This document shows positions 6,265-10,912 of a stretch of 10,912 bases of DNA, piece after piece. A program made the translations under genes and the position numbers. Origin of the DNA: JBBSVE01 sp038233815 (GTDB lineage: Bacteria > Pseudomonadota > Alphaproteobacteria > Rhodobacterales > Rhodobacteraceae). The DNA lies in the NCBI GenBank assembly GCA_038233815.1, contig JBBSVE010000103.1, positions 1-10,912 of the forward strand, written 5' to 3'. The notes under the pieces were generated by a model. The model searched no databases and had not been told where the DNA came from. It saw only the letters and a list, made by a program, of their open reading frames with translations. Within the stretch, counting starts at the first letter, position 1; each line of letters starts with the position of its first letter.

Positions 6265-7088
6265 TCCTCCGCACGCCCCGCGACGGGGGCGCGGACCTGC
6301 ACCGCGCCGGCCCGCGCGATGGCGATCTTGCCGCGCACGGTGAGATCGCTGATGAAGGCGAACTGGTCGCGCAGGTCGAACGGATAGGCCTTCAGCTGGT
6401 AGTGCGTGCCGGTCGGCGTCTCCGCCAGCATGACCAGAACGGGCTTGTCATATTCGAGATAGCCGCTTGTCAGTGCCACGTCGCGCAACGCCTCCTGCAC
6501 CGCGCCCGCGTCGTGCCCCGGCTCCAGCCAGAAATGCGCCACGCACATCAGCGTCCGGCTGCCGTCGTTGGAATTGGAGATGTTCTGGTCCCAGATCCGC
6601 ATGTGCGGCACCGTCACCACGTTGTCCTGCGCGGTGACGAGGCGGATCGCGCGCATGCCCACGGACTCCACCTCGCCGTAGTCGCCCGCGATCTCCACCC
6701 AGTCGCCGGGACGGTAGGGCCGCTCGAAGATCGCGACGACGCCCGCGATGATGCTGGTGACATAATCCTTGAACGCGAACCCGATGGCGACCGAGGCCGC
6801 CCCCGCGATCACGAGGAAGTTCTGGAAGGTGATGTTGAAGATGATCGGCACGATCCAGAGCGTGGCCACGATCAGCAGGACCAGACGGATGATCGGCACG
6901 GCGGCGAGGAAGTAGAGCCTTGCCTGATTGGGCCCGCGCCGCGCGAGAAAAGGAGAGGCCAGCCGGACGAAATAGATCGTGGCCCAAGTCGCGATCACCA
7001 CGACGGCGATCTCGATGACCGAGATCTCCTGCAGATCGTTGATCAGCTTTGCGGCCTTCTCCTGACCCTCCTGCACGCCGCCCGCCAT
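6261..7088 (-). CDS. MscS-family small mechanosensitive-type channel
   Basis: Inner-membrane channel, 275 residues, close to the compact E. coli MscS size (286). Hydrophobic segments lie at about 23-43, 59-82 and 88-120. The third contains the Gly/Ala-rich pore helix, GAASVAIGFAFKDYVTSIIA (96-115), then the beta-domain signature FERPYRPGDWVEI (121-133) and DNVVTVPH (155-162). The cytoplasmic vestibule domain follows to the end. In MscS proteins this fold opens on membrane tension to release solutes, but some family members are gated by ligands or partner proteins. The ATG at 7088 has GGGAG upstream, only 16 nt after the stop of the unusual 396-residue gene, so the two are co-transcribed. It is unrelated in direction and function to the sugar operon. 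Family call firm; physiological trigger unknown. Confidence 0.92.
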   Translation of the reverse strand: MAGGVQEGQEKAAKLINDLQEISVIEIAVVVIATWATIYFVRLASPFLARRGPNQARLYFLAAVPIIRLVLLIVATLWIVPIIFNITFQNFLVIAGAASVAIGFAFKDYVTSIIAGVVAIFERPYRPGDWVEIAGDYGEVESVGMRAIRLVTAQDNVVTVPHMRIWDQNISNSNDGSRTLMCVAHFWLEPGHDAGAVQEALRDVALTSGYLEYDKPVLVMLAETPTGTHYQLKAYPFDLRDQFAFISDLTVRGKIAIARAGAVQVRAPVAGRAED

Positions 7089-7104
7089 CAGCGCACTCCC
7101 ATCG

Positions 7105-8295
7105 TCAAAGCTCGTCCATGTTGAAGCCCGCGTCCGACAGCGCGGTGCGGATCGCGGGATAGGCGGCCGGATTGCAGCGCAGATCCGTCCCCGACAGGAC
7201 CAGCATCTGCGCCTTCAGGAGGGCGGGCACGCTCGCCCGTGTCGCCCCGCCCGGAAGCGTGCGGGCCAGATCCTCTGGTGAAAGCGCGCCGTGGATCAGC
7301 AGCGATTGCAGCGTCAGGAGCGTCATCTCCCCCGCATTCGGGGGCATCGCGAACGTATCGGGACGGGTGAGCCAGATTGTCCGGCGCCCCGGCTCGGCGG
7401 TCTCGGCCTTGTCCTCCACCTCCGGGTCGGGGCGGGTGCGCATCGCGTTGCGCCACATCCGCCAGGCGACCCACGGGATCCCGAGGCTGAGGGCGGCGAG
7501 GCGGGTGAAATAATCCGCGCTGCCATTCTCCGCCGCGCCGAAGAGGTCGGTGCCTGAGGAGGAGACGCGGAACCGGGCGCCCGCCGCCTCGCCCGACGAC
7601 GTGAGCTCCCGGAACCAGCCTTGCAGCCGCGCCCCGTCGAAGGCCTGAAACGTCAGGCCCTTGGGCAGGAACGCCTGCGCATCGGCGGCCTTGCAGAGGT
7701 AGCGCCATGCCCACGAATTGCAGCCGATGACGCAGCGCCGGTCGGTCCGCGACACCGCATCCAGAAGCGCGCGCACGCCTGCCAGACCGTCGGCGGTGCG
7801 AAGGAACCACGTCTCCAGCGCCGGGATTACGAGCGGGCCGTGGTCCGACCGCGACAGCAGGGTCGCGTGGCCCGCGTCTCCACGTTCCGGGCAGTTCAGC
7901 ACTTCGAGCCCCTGCGCCCCGGCCCAGAGCGCAAGGATATGGGCGCCCTCGCAGGGCGGCATCACGATCAGGCGCACCGTATCGCCGCCGTTCGGCTGGG
8001 CGAGCCAGTCCTGCAGCGTCGCTGTCATGTCCTCCAGCAGCGGGCCGCAGGCCGGGGGCGGGGCAATCCGGTCGAGCCTGTCACCCGCGAACCTGTCCAG
8101 CGCCGCGTCGGCCACGAATGGCGCGTCCGGGTCTTCGTCGCGGAACGCGTCGCGGACCCGGTCCCACCAGCGTGCCACCGTATCTTCCGCGGGAAGCGCG
8201 GGCCAGTCGTAGTCCCCCAGAGGCTGGAACCGGCGCGGGGCCTCGTCGTCGGGAGCTCCGGCGCGCGGATCGCCGGAAGGGGCGGGGTCGGTCAT
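7105..8295 (-). CDS. Uncharacterised protein: P-loop (AAA/STAND-like) fold with degenerate Walker A, winged-helix-like C-terminus
   Basis: I do not recognise a named family. The 396-residue protein is soluble, with a Pro/Asp-rich, probably disordered N-terminus (1-35). Residues 107-136 read like the start of an AAA/STAND domain: strand VRLIVMPP, loop CEGAH where GxGKT would be, helix ILALWAGAQGL, strand EVLNCPE. GPLVIPALETWFLR (153-166) then resembles a Walker B strand lacking DE, RRCVIGCNSWAWRYL (186-200) a sensor-1 strand, and YFTRLAALSLGIPWVAWRMW (262-281) the small helical lid typical of such ATPases. The last 75 residues (LLTLQSLLIHGALSPEDLAR onwards) look like a winged helix. Without a P-loop lysine it is unlikely to hydrolyse ATP. 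The start at 8295 has GAGGA upstream. It lies 16 nt before the MscS-type channel gene, so it may act with it. The fold assignment is inference from pattern. Confidence 0.6.
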   Translation of the reverse strand: MTDPAPSGDPRAGAPDDEAPRRFQPLGDYDWPALPAEDTVARWWDRVRDAFRDEDPDAPFVADAALDRFAGDRLDRIAPPPACGPLLEDMTATLQDWLAQPNGGDTVRLIVMPPCEGAHILALWAGAQGLEVLNCPERGDAGHATLLSRSDHGPLVIPALETWFLRTADGLAGVRALLDAVSRTDRRCVIGCNSWAWRYLCKAADAQAFLPKGLTFQAFDGARLQGWFRELTSSGEAAGARFRVSSSGTDLFGAAENGSADYFTRLAALSLGIPWVAWRMWRNAMRTRPDPEVEDKAETAEPGRRTIWLTRPDTFAMPPNAGEMTLLTLQSLLIHGALSPEDLARTLPGGATRASVPALLKAQMLVLSGTDLRCNPAAYPAIRTALSDAGFNMDEL

Positions 8296-8474
8296 GCGGG
8301 ATCGGTCCTCGTCGGCCAGCGCCTGCCGTTCTGCCCGGTTTCGCGAGCCCGATCAACCGGAACGGCACCGGCGCCACGACGCGGTGGACCGGCCATCAAG
8401 CCTGCGCTAAGAGGTTGCGCACCGGGACCGCTTGATCTGCCCTGCAAGAGGCGCGGCCGGAACTGGGAGGGACG
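8296..8474. promoter_or_regulatory. Divergent intergenic region with interrupted inverted repeat (8324-8367) upstream of TRAP genes
   Basis: This 179-nt gap separates the minus-strand 396-residue gene from dctQ. It contains TGCCGTT (8324-8330), four unpaired bases, CCGGTT (8335-8340), a 14-nt centre, then AACCGG (8355-8360) directly joined to AACGGCA (8361-8367): 13 paired bases with a 4-nt bulge. TCGCGA (8341-8346) is a further palindrome in the centre. GGGAGG (8465-8470) is the dctQ ribosome site, and GAGGA (8306-8310, minus) serves the opposite gene. I see no clear -35/-10 pair. The repeat could be an operator or a structured leader. Confidence 0.5.
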
Positions 8475-9056
8475 ATGCGCGCACTGGCGAGGATCGCAGC
8501 GGCGATCTGCGGGATCAATCTGGTCATCGGGCGGGCGGCGTCGTGGCTGGCGCTGGGCATCGTGCTGGTGTGTTTCACGGTGGTGGTGCTGCGCTATGCG
8601 TTCGCGGTCAGCTTCGTCTGGCTCCAGGATCTCTATATCTGGCTCAACGGGGCGATGTTCACGGCCGTCGCGGGGTTTGCGCTGCTGCGCGACGATCATG
8701 TGCGGGTCGACATCTTCTACCGGCCCGCGGGCATGCGCGCGCGCGCGGTGGTGGACCTGATCGGCACGGTCCTGTTCCTGTTCCCGTTCACGGTCGTCGT
8801 GACCCTCTATTCTTTCCCCTTTATCTTGCGGGCGTGGAGCTATCATGAGGCGTCGGCCAATATCGGCGGCATGCCGGGGCTCTACATCCTCAAGACCTTC
8901 ATCCTCGGGTTCACCGGCCTTCTGGCCTTGCAGGGCGTGGCCATGCTGATCCGGTCGATCCTCGTGCTGAAGGGCCGCCGCGAACTGGTGCCGGCCGCGA
9001 TGGTCTATCCGCCCGACCAGCGACCCGGTAGCCAACTGCCGGAGGAGTTCATCTGA
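8475..9056 (+). CDS. dctQ: TRAP transporter small permease (DctQ-type)
   Basis: Small membrane subunit of a tripartite ATP-independent periplasmic transporter, 193 residues with four hydrophobic segments (about 24-44, 52-72, 93-115, 138-162), as usual for DctQ. Characteristic pieces are FVWLQDLYIWLN (47-58), LLRDDHVRVDIFY (70-82), which occurs in most DctQ proteins, and SANIGGMPGLYILKT (127-141), which resembles the FcbT2 subgroup annotated for mannitol/chloroaromatic compounds. It works with DctM, using a sodium or proton gradient, and requires a periplasmic DctP protein. The ATG at 8475 is preceded by GGGAGG. The stop overlaps the dctM start by one base (TGATG). No DctP gene is visible on either side in this window. 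Subgroup assignment comes from memory of the family and does not define the substrate. Confidence 0.9.
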   Translation: MRALARIAAAICGINLVIGRAASWLALGIVLVCFTVVVLRYAFAVSFVWLQDLYIWLNGAMFTAVAGFALLRDDHVRVDIFYRPAGMRARAVVDLIGTVLFLFPFTVVVTLYSFPFILRAWSYHEASANIGGMPGLYILKTFILGFTGLLALQGVAMLIRSILVLKGRRELVPAAMVYPPDQRPGSQLPEEFI

Positions 9057-10447
9057 TGAGCCATATCTTGACCGGGGAGGTCCTGGCCGGACTGATGTTC
9101 TTCGGCATCATCGGGTTCCTGCTCCTCGGATTCCCGGTGGCCTTCACGCTGGCGGGCGTGTCCTTGATGTTCGGCGCCGTGGGCTGGATGCTGGGCGCGT
9201 TCGATCCGTCGAACTTCGGCTCGCTCCCGAACCGCTACATCGGTTTCATGACGAACGAGGTGCTGGTGGCGGTGCCCTTGTTCATCTTCATGGGCGTGAT
9301 GCTGGAGCGAAGTCAGATCGCGGAGCAACTGCTGCTCACGATGGGCAAGCTCTTTGGCAATCTGCGCGGCGGGCTCGGGATCTCGGTCATCCTCGTGGGT
9401 GCGATGCTGGCGGCATCCACCGGCGTCGTGGGGGCTACGGTGGTGACGATGGGCCTCATTTCGCTGCCCGCGATGCTGCGGGCGGGGTATGACCCGAAGC
9501 TTGCCACCGGGGTCATCTGTGCCAGCGGCACGCTGGGGCAGATCATCCCGCCCTCCACCGTGCTGATCTTCATGGGCGACATGCTGTCGGGGATCAATTC
9601 ACAGGTCCAGATGGCCAAGGGCAACTTCGCCCCGGTGCCGGTGTCGGTGGGCGACCTTTTCGCGGGCGCGCTGCTGCCCGGCGTGATGCTGGTCGGCCTC
9701 TACCTCGCCTTCACGATCTTCAAGGCGGTGACCGACCCCGCCTCCTGCCCCGCGACGCCTGTTCCAGCCGCGGAAAAGGCGGCGCTCGGGCGCGAGATCC
9801 TGACCGCGCTGGTGCCGCCGCTGCTCCTGATCCTCGCCGTGCTTGGCTCCATCCTCGGCGGGGTCGCCACGCCGACGGAGGCCGCGTCCGTGGGCGCCGT
9901 GGGGGCGATGATCCTTGCCGCCCTGCGCTGGCGGCTAAGCTTCGACATCCTGCGCCAGACGGTCGTGTCCACGGCCACGATCACTTCCATGGTGTTCGTG
10001 ATCCTGCTCGGGGCCTCGGTCTTCTCGGTCGTGTTCCGGCTGATGGGCGGCGACAATCTGGTGCACGAGTTCCTGTCGAACCTGCCCGGCGGGGTGCTGA
10101 TGCCGGTCGCCGTGGTGATGGTGATCATGTTTTTCCTCGGCTTCATCCTCGACACGTTCGAGATCATCTTCATCGTGATCCCGATCACCGCGCCGGTGCT
10201 GCTGGGCTTGGATGTCGATCCGGTCTGGCTCGGCGTGCTGGTCGGGGTGAACCTGCAAACCTCGTTCCTGACGCCACCGTTCGGCTTCGCGCTGTTCTAC
10301 CTGCGCGGGGTCGCGCCCGCGACGCTGCCGACCTCGGCGATCTATCGCGGCATCATCCCGTTCGTGGCGTTGCAGGTCGTGGGCATCGCGATCCTGTTTC
10401 TGTTCCCCGCCATCGTGACATGGCTGCCGCGCCTGATCTCCAGCTGA
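9056..10447 (+). CDS. dctM: TRAP transporter large permease (DctM-type)
   Basis: Large membrane subunit, 463 residues and very hydrophobic, carrying out gradient-driven uptake of a carboxylate-like or related solute. Family landmarks are FPVAFTLAGVSLMFG (26-40), VPLFIFMGVMLERSQIAEQL (73-92), GGLGISVILVGAMLAASTGV (105-124), the ion-site-like SGTLGQIIPPS (157-167) and the repeat-related NLQTSFLTPPFGFALFYLRG (399-418). The longer loop at about 182-200 and 225-245 fits the FcbT3 (mannitol/chloroaromatic) subgroup rather than the shorter C4-dicarboxylate DctM. GGAGGAG (9041-9047) inside dctQ is the ribosome site, and the start overlaps the dctQ stop by one base, so translation is coupled. A T5 run follows the stop closely, but no stem precedes it. 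Likely to need a DctP encoded elsewhere. Confidence 0.95.
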   Translation: MSHILTGEVLAGLMFFGIIGFLLLGFPVAFTLAGVSLMFGAVGWMLGAFDPSNFGSLPNRYIGFMTNEVLVAVPLFIFMGVMLERSQIAEQLLLTMGKLFGNLRGGLGISVILVGAMLAASTGVVGATVVTMGLISLPAMLRAGYDPKLATGVICASGTLGQIIPPSTVLIFMGDMLSGINSQVQMAKGNFAPVPVSVGDLFAGALLPGVMLVGLYLAFTIFKAVTDPASCPATPVPAAEKAALGREILTALVPPLLLILAVLGSILGGVATPTEAASVGAVGAMILAALRWRLSFDILRQTVVSTATITSMVFVILLGASVFSVVFRLMGGDNLVHEFLSNLPGGVLMPVAVVMVIMFFLGFILDTFEIIFIVIPITAPVLLGLDVDPVWLGVLVGVNLQTSFLTPPFGFALFYLRGVAPATLPTSAIYRGIIPFVALQVVGIAILFLFPAIVTWLPRLISS

Positions 10448-10870
10448 GACCTTTTTATGCCGACCCGTGCCGTCGGCTGTCGGAAGCTCCTTGCCGCACA
10501 GCGTCTCCGTTACTTCGCCGGAGGTCGAAACCGCAGACGTCTGGCCGTTCACGCCGTCGAGTTGCCGATGGAACAGCCGTCCACGGTCAAGCTCATCTGA
10601 TCGGTGCAGACGCCACAGTGGATGCCCCCGATTCCTTGGCAGACAGCATCGTGGAGGTCTGCTTTCCGGCAAGCTGGGTCCACCCGCCCGCCAGCATCGC
10701 CACATCATGCTTTCGACGGCCTTGCCGATGACCCCGCCCGGCACCAGTGCGAATCGCTTTTCGGGAAACAGACGAGGGCCTGTCGCGCCATCGGAGCCGG
10801 GAAAGTCGAAAGGCCGTTGCAGGTCGCCTCGCCTTTGACCGGGCGCGGATGTCCCTCCGCAGGGCGCGGA
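10448..10870. other. Right-end region without a convincing gene; short repeats only
   Basis: I found no ORF here with recognisable protein sequence or a ribosome site. Two open stretches exist: plus strand from ATG 10622 to the edge (97 codons, no Shine-Dalgarno, composition like off-frame GC-rich DNA), and minus strand 10910 to about 10586. Structures seen are GCCGAC / GTCGGC (10459-10464 / 10472-10477, 7-nt loop), the palindrome CAGACGTCTG (10534-10543), and GGGCGCGGAT repeated at 10841-10850 and 10862-10871. GCGGA / TCCGC (10845-10849 / 10856-10860) can form a small hairpin. The T5 run at 10452-10456 comes before the first hairpin, so it is not a canonical terminator for dctM. Confidence 0.5.
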
Positions 10871-10912
10871 TCAGAACAACCGGTTCAGCGCCTGAAATCC
10901 GGTCTGCGCAGC
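10871..10912 (-). CDS. Possible C-terminal end of a gene entering from the right (13 codons)
   Basis: On the minus strand the final bases read AAQTGFQALNRLF followed by TGA (10873-10871). The amphipathic composition and codon use are compatible with a true C-terminus, and the GCGGA/TCCGC hairpin downstream could mark the end of a transcript. This is too short to identify and could be chance. The other two minus frames either stop early or remain open without recognisable content. Confidence 0.25.
   Translation of the reverse strand, partial: AAQTGFQALNRLF

Noticed and set aside
8731..8747. 17-nt alternating purine-pyrimidine run (GC-rich, Z-DNA-like) in dctQ
   Set aside because: It encodes conserved-looking GMRARAV residues in frame and is expected occasionally in such GC-rich coding sequence; no independent sign of function.
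10450..10477. T5 run and 6-bp stem just after dctM as an intrinsic terminator
   Set aside because: The T-run precedes the stem instead of following it on the plus strand, and on the minus strand no T-run follows, so it does not fit a canonical terminator.
10622..10912. Plus-strand frame open from ATG 10622 to the window end (97 codons)
   Set aside because: No Shine-Dalgarno sequence, no recognisable domain, and composition like off-frame GC-rich DNA. Noted only because it is not closed within the window.
1..10912. CRISPR arrays, tRNA/rRNA genes, insertion sequences, phage genes
   Set aside because: I saw no regularly spaced repeats, no tRNA-like or rRNA-like segments, and no recognisable transposase, integrase or phage motifs on either strand.

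Overview
This window looks like a chromosomal segment of a high-GC alphaproteobacterium, most likely a Rhodobacterales-type heterotroph. The composition is strongly GC-rich, genes are packed into ATGA-overlapping operons, and the content is sugar ABC uptake plus a TRAP transporter, as is common in that group. The taxonomic call is inference; no rRNA or marker gene is present. All identifications were made by reading translated sequence and comparing with remembered families, not by database search.

Region 1 (1-5085, minus strand) is a five-gene sugar uptake operon transcribed leftwards: periplasmic binding protein, double-domain ATPase, two RbsC-type permeases, and a mutarotase (galM) cut by the left edge. 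The binding protein, ATPase and both permeases each resemble one component of the E. coli galactofuranose transporter YtfQ-YtfR-YtfT-YjfF, in the same functional order. The last four genes are joined by 4-8 nt overlaps. The first gap (75 nt) holds a perfect 9-bp hairpin and a run of ten C on the mRNA strand. This arrangement could lower expression of the membrane parts relative to the binding protein.

Region 2 (5086-6254) is an 80-nt AT-rich divergent control region and a LacI-family regulator on the plus strand, presumably the local repressor of the sugar operon. The control region contains a near-identical direct repeat 24 bp apart and an 11-bp inverted repeat.

Region 3 (6261-8295, minus strand) is a two-gene operon. 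A 396-aa protein that I cannot assign to a named family precedes a compact MscS-type channel. The first protein looks like an AAA/STAND-type P-loop fold that has lost its Walker A lysine, followed by a winged-helix-like C-terminus. This pair is the best candidate here for something poorly described.

Region 4 (8296-10447) is a 179-nt intergenic region with a long interrupted inverted repeat, then dctQ and dctM of a TRAP transporter, overlapping by one base. They resemble the subgroup annotated for mannitol/chloroaromatic compounds. No substrate-binding DctP gene is in the window.

Region 5 (10448-10912) has no convincing gene. It holds a few short inverted and direct repeats and possibly the last 13 codons of a gene entering from the right on the minus strand.
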